Below are positions 20,341 to 32,781 of a DNA stretch of 64,000 nt, piece after piece. How positions within the stretch are numbered: position 1 is the first letter of the stretch; every line of letters begins with the position of its first letter. Position numbers and translations under genes: made by a program. Source of the stretch: Rotaria socialis (taxonomy: Eukaryota > Rotifera > Eurotatoria > Philodinida > Philodinidae); the NCBI GenBank assembly GCA_905331475.1, contig CAJNYU010001597.1, positions 1 through 64,000 of the forward strand. The letters run 5' to 3'. Under the pieces are notes generated by a model. It worked only from the letters and a program-made list of their open reading frames with translations, had not been told where the DNA came from and did no database searches.

Positions 20341-21598
20341 TTGTCTTGTCACTTGCTGATGAAATGGTTTATTTTGTCAGGAACTTTGGCATAGATTCCA
20401 TTTTGGAAATATTCAGCAAATAGATTAGGTTTTTCCTTATATAATACTAAAGTCAAACTATTCTATTTTGATGTTGTTAGAGTGACTGTATTTTATTTGC
20501 TTGTTGTGAAACTTGCGGACAGCAAGCTATACTACGTGCGAGCACATACTCTTTGGGGATAATGAGGACATGAGTTTGTTTAAGTTGACTTTTCTGTCGC
20601 TTCTAAGTGTTATCAATGTTTGACGTTGGTATTGTCGGTATTTTTTACAATTTCGAGTTACGAAAAATAATACACTGTTATTATTTGACTTTCGCACTAA
20701 TATGTCTACTACTTTACTCGAATCTACCCAACCACAACTTCAATGAAAACGTGGTCATCCATTTTACAATTCATATTCAATGGAACCAATTATATTGCAT
20801 TATGAAAAAGCGCTTCCCAATCTCTTCACTCAACAATAATCAACTAGATAAGTTTGATCATTGAGCTCTATAAACAATAAAATGTTGGCTATGACGTTGT
20901 TTGACCGAAAAAAAACAACTTTTTCAAAGATTATCATCATTAATAAATTACTATCTTTAATGATTCATGTAAATCTTGTTGTTTTATTAGTGCATTATGT
21001 GTTTGTTTCACTGCTTATTTATTATTGTACCATTTTTTCTTGTACTCCTTCTATGAATAAACAAAACCTACACCAAATCATACACCTTGAATATTGAAAA
21101 TGAAAATTTTTCTCTTAATTTCGACCGGCTGTTGATAAATTGAAACGTGAAGCTTTGGGATACATAAGCGACTTTTTTTTCCCCGAAAACTATATTTCTG
21201 TTATCTCTATGATAGGGTAACAATATCTATGTACAAGAAGAACTTTTTGATAACAAACTTCTAGAACCCGACTGAAAAGGGTCAAGCAACTGAAATGCTC
21301 TCTAAAATTCGAGACTGTGATGAAAAAATGAAAAATAATTACATATGGTGCATACTAGAAAAGTTTTTGGCATTTATATAAAGGAATGAATAAGCTTTGT
21401 AAATGGATCATGGTTTTTCTTTGTTTGTTCATTGGCGCTTCGCATTTTTAGGGTTTGATCTTAGCTTATATTTACCTCTTAAGCATTTCCCTATTCGATA
21501 CTGTAATTCTCGATGCTTTGAATTCGATGTCTTATTTCATTCAATTCTGATTGACAGAACATCTTTCAAAACGTATAGTAATAGCTTAATCGCATCCC
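20341..21598. other. Gene-free stretch
   Basis: Short open frames here are low-complexity and hydrophobic without motif or codon support. Nothing else is recognisable. Confidence 0.45.
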
Positions 21599-21897
21599 AG
21601 GTCGACTAATCCGATAGGAACCTGGAAATATCCTACAATCCGATACAATCCTATTGGATTCCGGGTCGAAGAATCTATGTCGGATTCTCAGTGTCGGGAT
21701 TCTATGAACTTCCGGTGACATCCAACGGTTTTTTGTTGGAATTTATAGAAATACGACACTGAGGATCCGACATCTATTCCTCGACCAGGAATCCAACGAT
21801 AATCCTGTAAGATCTGACAGGATCCGATAAAATTCTATTGGATTCCAGTCGGATCGGATGGGTTCCGATAGGTGCCTACTGTCGGATTGCTCGACCT
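21599..21897. mobile_element. Fold-back element, possible hAT MITE (299 bp)
   Basis: The whole segment folds on itself. Ends aggtcgactaatccgatag and, reversed, aggtcgagcaatccgacag agree at 16 of 19 positions. The inner arms around tcagtgtcgggattctat and atagaaatacgacactga also pair. Flanks cgcatccc and cggatgcc match at 6 of 8, consistent with a decayed 8-bp duplication. Confidence 0.6.
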
Positions 21898-22823
21898 CGG
21901 ATGCCAGTGAGCCATTTTCAAAAATTTTCTAGATAGAAAAAGTTCAAATATATATATATATATCCTCTCAATTACAAACTCCAATAAAATACTTGTCTTA
22001 CTCCGTTTACTCAATAGTCAAGATATTAGAGCACTAAAAAAGTAAAGAATATATTCACATTAATATAAGTAAGTAAAAAGATGTTTGGATCCATATGCAT
22101 TTTAACATTTTATTTCTTTAACTTTGAAGAACATCAGTAACATATGAAAAACGATATTCCTTCATTCATACAGAGAGAAAAAATGTTAAGTAAATAAGTT
22201 TTCCAGTGACACTTATAACACAGCCAAAGAGATTACAAACACGAAAAAATATATTCTTTCTTGATGGGCCAAGTTCGTCACCTAGGCGCGCGCAATATCT
22301 TGTGTACTCGTTTCCAACTATATCAGTAGAATAAAATTCAAAACAAACTATGCTTATGAATTCGTAAAGACAAAGACAAACATAACAAAGTAATCCTTCA
22401 AATCCCGAGCAACTGATCAGGTCAAACCAACGTAATCACTATGTAACTTGATATGCAATTCTGCACAATCAAATACTCTAATTCCTATCTAAGATGATTT
22501 GTTCGGGTTTGATTTCTCTTGTTTATTGGATATAAGCTTGACACATTTATCTAGCATCACAGCTTTCATTATACGATGACAGATATTTTCCAGGTATTCA
22601 CATATATCTACTTTATTGTTGTGTTTAACATTGCGTAAAAAATCAGATTGCATTTCAAGTTGATGAAATTAAATCTTCAACTTAATCTCAATATATATTT
22701 GTAAATAAGGCTTTCCTAACTCTACAAATCAATCTTCAAGTAAATAATTCAACATCTATATATATACATTCCAGGCAAAGTGCGCAGTTAATCTTACAGA
22801 AAAATTCGAAGTGAAAAACAAAA
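21898..22823. promoter_or_regulatory. Upstream region of the EGF-repeat gene
   Basis: AT-rich, with a (TA)n microsatellite at about 21950 and a TATA-like ctatatatatacatt at 22756-22770, about 55-65 bp before the start codon. A ttccag trinucleotide just after it could be a trans-splice or 5'-UTR acceptor. Nothing firmer can be said. Confidence 0.3.
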
Positions 22824-25800
22824 ATGAGTACGCTACGCTGTTTCTCTTTTAATATCTTCTTCCTATTAACCATCCTATCATTGATCGATGCTTCTCCTAC
22901 CCCGGTCGAATCAGTGGCTGATAAAAAACGCTGTTTGAACTACTGTGCCAAGAATGGTATCTGTAGGCTAACTGACGATGGTCCTAAGTGTTATTGCTTG
23001 CCTGGATGGATGGGAACACGTTGCAATGATGTTCGAAAACCCACTGAAAGAACAGGATTTAGATTTTCCATAAAAGGATCAGCAATGCTACGGGCTGTCC
23101 AGTGTCCAGATTTTTTGCCAAAAGTATGTAATACTGGTGACTGTCAGCTAGATGACAGCAATCAGATATAGTGTGTATGTCCAGCAGATAAGATTGGCGA
23201 CTTCTGTGAAAAAGATTCGGATACGTGTTATTTTACTTTTGAGTCGCAAATTAATTATTCATAAAAACTTCATGGGATTCTTATAGAAAGCTAGATACGA
23301 AATAAATGGCAATGGAAACTGTTTTAAAAATTAAAGGCCTTCAAAAATCTGTTTTCGAATAGATTGTTTAAAGAGAGGTACTCAGAAATTTAAAATCATA
23401 GTTAAAAACATAGTTTTTTTTCAGTTTTTCTAGGACCCTAAATTATTTTGTAAAATCGCAAAAGCACATTGACCTAACAACTAGGATATTATTTTATGCA
23501 TTATCAAATTTTTTCGAAAGAGTTACGACAGATTATGATTTTCATACACTTTCTTCTCGGACATCAGATGATTTCTTCTTACAATATTCACATCGAACAA
23601 AAAATTTAATCCCAGATACCTCTTGTCTATGGAAGAAGATGGAGTGCTAGTTTGTGGCATTTTCTTTAAATTGAAATTTAGTTTCGAAAAGAAATTGCTG
23701 GCTTTTCTTGAAACCTTTCAAAGAAAATAAAATACGTCATCATAGAGGAGCGGCATTAGTACTTCTATGATTGTTGATTAATTTTCAGAGAAATCATTGA
23801 CTACTGTCTTCTAAAGAGACGTATGGTCGTGTTTCAATCGTATTAAGTTTTTTTTATTTCAATTCGATTTTTTATGATCCATTTTTAAAGGTTGTGCAAA
23901 TGACTATTGTGAAAACGACGCTATTTGCATTCCAAACACTGACCCTGCTATTCCACGGAAATGCCTTTGCGGACCTGAATCAACTGGTTTCCGTTGTCAG
24001 GTTACACTGACAACCACTGTCCCTACGACAGTAACCACCACCACAGAATCGGAAGTGTGCAAATATTTTTTAAATCACTGTCAAAATGGAGGAACTTGTG
24101 AGTTTGATACAACAGTGAAATGTAAATATCCACCAGAATACACAGGCGACAAATGTCAAGAATCGTCGGGACCGGTGCCATCAGGTACGTAATGGTAACA
24201 ACTCAAAGTTATGAAGTGCCGAGAGTCATTTAGATGTTTTAACTCTTTCTAGTTTCTAATTTTTCAGCTTGAGAACTGGAGTGAGGGGCATTTGCGCTAG
24301 AATGAACTTTGTTTTCGATCACTACCGATCTTTGTTCGCTTAGTCTATAGAGAACTACCTCTGTGTTCAACCTCGTACTTTCAAAATGATTTTAAAGATA
24401 CTATCAAAAGATGATTGTAGTAGTATTCTAGGTAGCGTGTGTATCATCCGAGTTTGCACTTGTAGCAAGACTAACTGAGTCTTTACATTTTTTTTCAAAC
24501 CTTTATCAGACCATAGAAAAGACTATAGTATTGCAAATTGGACTTCAGGCTACGTAACTAATATTTTGCGACATTGGTCAAGAGCGTGCCGCGGTCTCTC
24601 GTAAGGCTTTGACTTAAGATTATGTGTACATGAAGTTAGTTCTCCATAATGCCAATCAAAATTTGAAAAATGAAAAAGCTGTTTCGCATTAACGAGTTCT
24701 ACACTACTAGTATATTTAGATGCAATATTTTTTCGGTCGTATCAAAAGAAAACATTTTTTATCGAAATAGTTCAACAAATTACCGTTCTGTAACAGTGTT
24801 TCCTTTATCACAATTCATAGAACGAACTTTGAGAGTTTCATTGAGCAAAATTGTCGTTATATATCAAAAGAAATCCGAGAGCAATATAAAATATCTGACG
24901 ATGACGAATGGTAAATATGAATGTTAACTGCAACATGTTTCGTGAGCACAGCTATTGATGTGTGATTTACGAACTTTCAAGATATAAAACTGCTCTCCAT
25001 GAAATCTGTCGTGTGACTGAACATGATTTCATCAAGAATATCTCCCCTATTCCTTTATTCAATCTGGTTTAAGTGTGATTTTTAAAGTATATTAATTGAT
25101 TATATGCTGATATAAAGCAAAGCTAAAGAGCTTCCAATAGTATTTTTCATCAAATAATTCAAACTGATTGGTCGAAATAACAGTTCGATACTCTAAAGAG
25201 TATAGATCTAGTAGTTCGTGATACTGCATTGATAAAAGTAATGTTAACTATGATCGAAGAGGTTTTATACATACAAACTACAAACATAAAAGGTACACTG
25301 AAAAACAAAATAGTACCACACGGAACCAAGAAGGTTTCGAATTCTCTCACTGAACTTAAAAATGGTTTCGTAGGTTTTCCACAAAACCTTCGAAAAACTT
25401 TCCTGGGCTTTTGATAATCATTTTGAGACTATCTTGGGGTTTTACGAAACCTTTTTGAAGGTTTAGAATTCGTTTCAAAAATAGTTCCGTGTGGTGATAT
25501 TTTTTTTCAGTGTAGTGTTAAACATGACTCGGTTAGTTCGAAAGGATTTTTCAGGGTAATTGAATATCAATTTGAGGTTGTATTTGGGCTTTACAAAACG
25601 TTTTTTTTTAAGTTTCAATTTTTACAATTAAATATTTCTATATGAGACACTTCGTTAAGCTGGTTAATCATATTCTGTAAAAATAGGTGTCATATTGAAC
25701 CTTTTCTCGGTACCATTTTCAGAACCTTTTTAAAGTTCCAGCCAAAAAGTCTTGAAATAAAAACGGTTTTAGACAGAAATGTGGAACCTTAAAAGGTTCA

Positions 25801-27453
25801 GGGTGTGGGTGTGGGTGTGGGTGTAGGTGTGGGTATTTTTTCAGTCAGATCTATCCCCTACACCCACACCTCTAGTTTCCCTCTTAGTTCAATATCATAC
25901 AAGTGAAAAATCGTCATCTCATGCACACTCTTATATCATAGACAATATTACAACCGATGCAACAAATATTTAAAAAAAATAGAATATTTAATTTAATTTC
26001 TTATGTAAATGATTCAAAAATTAGATTAGATGTTTTCGAAGATTTTATTCAGAAAGAATTATTTTATTTAGGAGGGCCGATTTCTGCCACACCAGGATCA
26101 ACTAACCCAGCAAGTGTATCAGGACCAACTAATCCATCAACTGCACCAGGACAAACGAATTTACCTACAGGTATTTTCATTTAATCTCTCATTACAATTA
26201 ATGTTTTACCTTATTTTTCACCAAGATAAAACAGCAGTTCCTATTTTTCAAGGAAACGTTAATGATTTTATTTAAAATCCTTTTACGTAACTTAAAATAA
26301 CTAAAACATATCCGTGGGTCAAAATGGATTCTTTATGAGAACTTTCGTTTTCGAAATCACTATTCCCAGATAACTGAATTTTCATTTGAATTCGCTTTTT
26401 TCATTCAACTATGGAAAAATGCTACCTACATATAAATTGCATTGAGTTTTTATAGCCTCAAGAAAAGAAATTTCTTACCAATAAAGATGTATTTTACACG
26501 ATGCAAGGTACACTATTTTGCTCTATGAGCTATTCAACTCGTCACAGATTTAAAAGCAATTCTGCATGAGTATTTGATTATTTGAAGTGTAAAGTGACAG
26601 GTATATTTTAACAGTGAAGGCCACTCATAATGTACTACTCATAAGGTTAATATTATGAAGACAAAGTTGTTCCTCAGCGCAAAATGTTCCATAGGTCATT
26701 AGTCATAGATAGATTCATCGAGATAAGGGCTTTTGTCTAGTTTTACAAGCACCAGGATGATGTACTACTAGATAAATCACGTATTTGAAGCAGAAAAATG
26801 TCTCAATATGTCGAAAGCTTTTCTTCTGACTGAAATCACATAAAAATATCAATGTTTAACAAAATTGTTTAGAATGTTCGAGTTAATGTTATCTCGATAC
26901 TGTGAAACCCTCCATTATTAAACTATCTATCCACAAAAGCTTTCCACAGTGATCGTTTGCGGTTTTTAATGCAGCTACCGTAAACAGCTACCGTTTTCAA
27001 TTGTAACATGGTCATATTCGCAAATGTACCGCTGACTATGATTGATCTGTATAAATTAGATTCAATCCAAAGCATCTATTCTCTTTTTAACTTTTGATTA
27101 TAACAGTAATCAATTTTCTTGACTTCGTTACAAGAATCTAAAGATTTATTTCATAGAATAATTATTCATGAGTATTTTCTAGCAAAACGTGAAGAGATCC
27201 GTTTAATAATTTATTTTCATATTCACCAAGAACTATTAGAAAACTTATGACAAGTTTTATATATTTAATTTTGAATCGACAAATATTTTAATACAAAAAT
27301 TTTTAAAGTTAAATTTTGATTTTAGCTGGCATAACATGTAGTAACAGTCCATGTCGAAATAATCGTCCATGTTACAATAATGGAAATTCATATTTTTGCT
27401 TTTGTGGTTCACAATATCGTGGTATCAACTGTGAAGAGGTCATCAATGGATAA
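22824..27453 (+). CDS. Secreted EGF-repeat protein, in-frame TAG in exon 1 (possible pseudogene)
   Basis: Residues 1-24 form a signal peptide. EGF domain 1 follows (RCLNYCAKNGIC...CYCLPGWMGTRC, six Cys). A second EGF-like domain is interrupted by TAG at 23169-23171 yet continues in frame as CVCPADKIGDFCE. Later exons are 23891-24184 (two EGF domains separated by a Thr-rich linker), 26072-26170 (Pro/Thr/Ser-rich stalk) and 27326-27453 (EGF ending in CEEVING and a stop). All junctions are phase 1, typical of EGF modules. The first donor, near 23229, is weak. Introns of 1.9 and 1.2 kb are far longer than elsewhere in the window and hold repeats. If the TAG is real, the product is a 115-aa secreted fragment. 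An alternative 48-nt in-frame intron (23137-23184) would remove the TAG but would destroy the second EGF domain. A polyadenylation-like aataaa follows at about 27528. Confidence 0.7.
25296..25512. mobile_element. Mariner-type MITE in an intron (217 bp)
   Basis: Ends cactgaaaaacaaaatagta and, reversed, cactgaaaaaaaatatcacc continue to a shared cacacggaac, and the element is flanked by TA on both sides (25294-25295, 25513-25514). This fits a Tc1/mariner-type target duplication. The interior is also partly palindromic (ggtttcg/cgaaacc words). It lies within the second large intron of the EGF-repeat gene. Confidence 0.75.
25801..25871 (+). repeat. Interstitial telomeric array (TGTGGG)n with inverted partner
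   Basis: 25801-25835 holds about five to six units of gggtgt, one with a gggtgta variant. After a 23-bp gap, cctacacccacacct (25857-25871) is the inverse of the variant end. TGTGGG is the reported bdelloid telomere repeat. It sits inside an intron of the EGF-repeat gene. Confidence 0.75.
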
Positions 27454-29086
27454 CATTTACGTTGCATGAAGATAATGTGGCAAAAAAAGTCTTCTTACAC
27501 ATAGTTTTGTCATTTTTTCGATGCTTCAATAAATCCTATGCAAGGATAAAACTTTTATCTCGATTGCATATTCGCTGAAGAAATCATTAGAATAGAATGG
27601 ACTATTAAAACTGATAATCAAACTATTTCATAAGATCTATTGTTGAACTCTATAATGAATTGTAGAGAACATTATACGAAAATTTCAACAGGGAAGTTAT
27701 GATGTATTCGATACAGTAGAGCTATTGATTAGTATTCCCTGCATGCAATATCAGTTTTCATAGAAATTACAGTTGAAAACTAATCACCTAGGAGTATGAC
27801 TATATTTTCTTCGTGATAATGGTTAAAAAAATTCATATATGTTATGCTATTTTGATTATCATACATAAAATATACGAGATAGTATCATCTGATATATATC
27901 TACAGCTTATTTAGAAATAAAACTCTAAGTTAAAACCCACATGAAATCAATTAGTTCTCTAGTTAGGTAAAATGTTGGATAGTCTACAATAACTTCGTCG
28001 CTTACTTGATAGAGATTAGATTTTTCCTCACTTTTGATTTTTAGTAAAATCAAGTTTTGAGAAACATGCATCTGTGTATATGTATGTTGGATTTATTTTA
28101 TGAAAGAATCATTCTTTTTCGCAGGTATTTTTTATACCTTGGAATGAGTGCGGATTGTCATATGATTTGTTTTAGACGTGCCATTTTTCAAGATAGATCT
28201 GTTTTTATCCATATTCAGCTAATTCAATCTATAAAATGAAATTCCTATCAGAAATTTCGAAGTAAATAATTTCCATCTGAGCGTTAGATGGTTTTTGAAT
28301 TCTGTATTGATGACATCAGCAAACTTCAATAGATCAATTCAGCTCGGGTAGTTGAGTGAATACGTATCTCGAAGCTTACGTCCGTCCTATGGAGTCATTC
28401 ACCCAGTTTTTAGCAAGCATTGTGTAGTCGTTAATCTAACTGCAACAAGAATGTCACCATAAGATCTTTTACCGTGCTCTGATACCTCGTCACAGATGTG
28501 TTCATGATGATGCACCAAAGTTGATGTATTATATTCGTCTATGAGGGAAGAAACTGATTCACCAATAGCTAAAAGACACTCGGTTTTGAAGAGAGCCAAT
28601 AATGCTTCATTGCTCGTGATATTTTTCTTAAAAATGTTTTGAGTGTTCTTTTATCATGTATGGATACAATGTAATCACACTGTGATAGACCACGAACGTG
28701 AAGACTTTCAAATAGATAAAAATGAGTGTATCGGCAATGCAAACAATTTATTCGACTAGCTTTTATCTTACTCCTAAACGCACATAATAAAACAAAATTC
28801 GTAAATAATTGAATGCATTGAGTAAGCGTAGTCTATTGACAATATTTTCCGGTATTATTTTCTATGAGCAACGCATAGTTGTCAGTTATAATATGATTTT
28901 TCAACACTTAAAATTAGCTAAGATTGAATGATTGATTCAAAAAAAACACGAACAAAATTGTGAGAATCAAATTTTTAGTTTTATTTTATTTTTTTTCGTA
29001 TAGCTAGAATAAATATATTTTCTAATATTAATTAATATAAGATAAATTAAAATCAAAGTAAAGAATTGAAGTTATGAATAGATTAC
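27454..29086. other. Intergenic, AT-rich
   Basis: No gene supported. A 66-codon minus frame at 28399-28599 has mixed composition but no recognisable motif or splice context, and is left unannotated. Confidence 0.4.
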
Positions 29087-30533
29087 TTAGATAATACAAT
29101 TGGAACATAGAATACCAAGTTGATCACGATAAAAATTTTCTTTATTATTAATTATTCGACAACATTTAACACAAATGAAACAATTACTATGAAATTTTTT
29201 TCCTTCAAACATGGTATATTGATCAATAATAGGTTTTGAACATTTTGAACATCGCGGTCTAAAATATTGATCATAACATTGTATACAGTATGGTTTATCA
29301 TTTTCCGTTCGACATTGACAATCGTTCATTATTTTATTACATTGACAACAACGAAAACAATCAGGATGATAAGTTTTTTTATCAAATATTATTGATCTTC
29401 CTATTGTTATTGATTTTAAACATTGATAACATTTTTCAGCAAAATATTCATTATAACATTTAATACAACAAGGTTTTGAATTTTCATTATAAAACGTTGA
29501 ATCATTTAGAATATTGTCACATCGAAAACAACGAAAACAATTTGAATGATATTTATTTTCATTATAAACTATTGATTTACCAACCGATATGGGTTTTAAA
29601 CATTGATAACATTTAACTGCAAAATTTTCATTGTAACATTGAATACAATAAGCTTTTGAATTATATGTTGCAAATTTAAGATCATTTATTGTTTTATTAC
29701 ATTTCTCACATTTAAAACAATCTAAATGATAAGTATTTTCATTAAAAATTATTGATTCTCGATTTGAAAGTGATTTCAAACATTGAAAGCATTTCTCTGT
29801 AAAATGTTCATTATAACATTCAATGCAACAAATTTGATCATCATGTATTGTAAATTTACTATCAATTATGTTTTTTTTACATTTTCTACATTGAAAACAA
29901 TCTGGATGATATTTTTTTCCATTATAACTAGTTGCTATTCCATTAGAAATAACTTCAGAACATTTTTCACATCGTATTCCAAAATGTTCATTATAACATT
30001 GAAAACAACAAAGTTTTAGAGAATGAATTCGAAAATTTTTTTCATTAATTAATGATTTTTGACATTGAAAACATTGAAAACAATTTTTATGATAATAATT
30101 ATTATCTAAAATAATTGATTCTTCTCTTACAATAGCTTGTTCACAAAGAAAACATTTGTTTGCTTGTTTACATTCGCATTTGGTACATATTGCTTCACCA
30201 TCATTATTTATTTGAAATTTTTTATTTGTTAAATTGTTAAGATTATCATTACACATAATACATGTAAAACAATTAACGTGATAAGATCGATTATTAAATT
30301 TTATTTCATTTTCATTATCACAATTAATTAAATATTTGCATTTATGACAACGACAAGCTAATTCAGAACTGTTTAACTAAAAATAAAATATATAGATGAT
30401 TACTTGAAATTTAAAAAAAAATAGAATTATTACATACTGCTGTTGGTTGTAAATCGATAAAAAGTTCTGTTTTGTAAATTTTATTTATTTCTTTATCATT
30501 TGTTGTTGTTAGATTTGATTCAATTTGATCCAT
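29087..30533 (-). CDS. Seven-LIM-domain protein
   Basis: Exon 1 is 30438-30533 (MDQIESNLTT start, 32 codons) and exon 2 is 29087-30376, with a 61-bp intron with donor gtatgt in phase 0; the total is 461 aa. Seven tandem LIM double zinc fingers fill the protein after residue about 38. Typical repeats are CFQCLKSLSNRESIIF, CYQCLKPISVGKSIVY and CYQCLKSITIGRSIIF, each ending in a CIxCYNExF-like second finger. LIM domains are protein-binding modules of actin-adhesion and nuclear scaffolds. There is no PET, LD or homeodomain, so it is a LIM-only scaffold, resembling FHL/PINCH types in plan but with more repeats. Domains 4-6 are very alike, which suggests internal duplication. Confidence 0.9.
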
Positions 30534-31125
30534 TGAATATTTGTTTCGATTTTTATTAATAAAAAATCTTATTGAATAAAATTAGATGAGAATTTTTATT
30601 TTTTCAGTTATTTTAACTTCGAAAAAGAAAAATAACAAATGAATTTTTATTTTTCGAACAACAATTTTAAATTTTATTTAAATCTAAATGTGTTAACAAG
30701 AAAAAACACTTATACATATAGTCACAACAATTTTCTTTTCTTTACAATGAATCACTGAGAGAATATTTTTTATGGTAAACAAAAATTTTATATTTACTTT
30801 TTCTTAATGACTTTAAATTGCTGGGAAAATTGTTTTTTTTTCTTCATTTAAGAAGACGTTCGTTATCGAAACTATTTTACAAATTACCATTTACTTATTA
30901 ATTTGAAAAAATATTTTATTTCAATCAATCATTAACACTATGAAAAAAAAAACAAATGAAAAAATCTAATTGAGATCGTCGAAGTGTATCTAGACAAACT
31001 TGATATTACATATTGGTTTGTTTATTAATTAAGATAGAATCAATTTGAAAAATGAATAAAATATTATTAAAAGAAAGACAACAATAATAAAAAATGTTAA
31101 ATATTATTTAAGTTGTTATTTAAAT
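30534..31125. other. Intergenic between two minus-strand genes
   Basis: Extremely AT-rich with poly-A and poly-T runs. It should contain the LIM gene promoter and the 3' end of no other gene, since the NHL gene stop is at 31126-31128. No motif can be supported. Confidence 0.4.
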
Positions 31126-32430
31126 TTAAACTGTTACAAATTTTTGTATTCGATAATTATTGGAATCTGAAACATAAAGATTATTATCGTTATCAAGAGT
31201 AACTGATGTTGGTTGATTAAATAAATAAGGATTTGTTCCTTGAGCTAAAATGACACCAGCAATTGTTCTTCCTTTAGTTAAATCTCCTTGATAATATTGT
31301 ATACGTTGATTGTAACAATCAGCAACATATGTATTTCCATATCGATCAACATTAGCATAACAAACTTTATTAAATAATGTTCTTGATGTTCCACTAAGTT
31401 CACTACTGGCTGATCCAGCAATTAATGTCCATGTTGCTGGCGTTGAACTTGTATCCCATCGAACAACATTATAACCTGTTTCTTGAGCAATAATAATTGA
31501 ATCCATTGTTATATCATATTTAATTGTTATTGGTGTTGTAACATATGTTTCTCGTTCATTATTTTGATTATTTGCTAACTTAAGTGAGAATTTTGGAGTT
31601 TTATCACTTATATTAAATGATACAATACGATTATTTCCATAATCAGCTACATACATTATTGAATTTGAATCCATTGTTACTGACATTGGACTATTTAATG
31701 GACTTGCTGGTGAATTATTTGAACCTGAAATATTCAAATAGTAAATAAAATTTAAAAAAAATTATTTCACCATAAACAAGGCTTAGATTTCTATAGGAGG
31801 GATCCCAACAAACAATTCTACTGTTGTTTGTATCAGCAATATAAATTTTATTCGGTGAAGCAATATAAATATCATTGGGAGAATTTAAAGAATTTAAATC
31901 AGATCCTGCTAAACCATTTTCAGAGCCAATAAATGTTAAAAATTGATAATTTTCATTTAATTGATAAACTCTATGATATGTTTTATCCACAATGTAAAGA
32001 TTTGAATTACTATCAAATCCTATTGCAGATATTAATCCTAAGGATAAATTTGGCGATTGCGATGCAAGAAGTGTTCTATTAAAAATTGTTATTCCTGTTA
32101 CATTCCAAGCTAAATTTGAACCATTATCTAGGCAATAAAATGATTGAAATTTCAATATTTTGTATTTTTTGATAAGAATAAATACTTCTAGAAACTTTTG
32201 TCTCAATTGAATAAACAATAGGAACAACAATTATTATTATTAAACTTATAATTAATGCAAATAGAAATGCAAGCCAATTTTCACGAATTACTGAATAAAT
32301 CTGTTTTATTCTAAAAATGATTGTTTTCTTGGTAAATAACAGAAGAAAAAAATTTATTTGTTTTTACTTACAAAGATTTTGATTGATCATCATTGTCTAA
32401 CAATTCTTTTTCTGATGATTTTTTATCCAT
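31126..32430 (-). CDS. NHL-repeat type II membrane protein
   Basis: Four exons by splice site and phase: 32372-32430, 32186-32310, 31771-32127 and 31126-31724; the sum of 1,140 nt gives 379 aa. The acidic cytoplasmic start MDKKSSEKELLDNDD is followed by one membrane anchor (WLAFLFALIISLIIIIVVPI, about residues 32-51). An extracellular domain of about six NHL/beta-propeller units follows, each with the signature LYIVDxxxxRVYQ, IYIADTNNSRIVCWD, MYVADYGNNRIVSFN or LYVSDSNNYRIQKF. Such propellers bind proteins or glycans. No RING, B-box or enzyme domain is present. It lies divergently 351 bp from the OPT transporter. Bdelloid genomes seem to hold many such anchored NHL proteins (from memory). Confidence 0.88.
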
Positions 32431-32781
32431 TTTATTGATTTGTTTTATTTCTAATTAAAAAGAAAAGATACAGAAATAGCAGACATAATGTAGCGACGAA
32501 AAAAAAACAAGATAATTCAAATGATTTTGACTGATCGAGAAAGAAAAAATTAAAAATACGTAGTATATGTTAAGGATGAATGATTCTTATAACTAGTCAT
32601 GCGTTTATTTCAAGAAGAGATCAAAATAAAGTAAACATTTCTTTTGCTCACATTACGACATGAATGAAATCAATAAGGGAATCTTTTCTGTGATATTATT
32701 TGACCGAATATTTTTGTTTTTTAAAGAAATATTTTAAATTTTTATTAAAGACGTTTTAGAATAAGAAAAGAAAAAAATCCA
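32431..32781. promoter_or_regulatory. Shared divergent upstream region
   Basis: 351 bp separate the start codons of the NHL protein (minus) and the OPT transporter (plus), so both promoters must lie here or overlap. It is AT-rich, and no confident TATA or factor site can be named. Confidence 0.45.

Noticed and set aside
20607..21097. Two adjacent plus-strand frames as a small membrane protein gene
   Set aside because: The hydrophobicity follows from T-rich sequence. There is no signal, motif or splice support.
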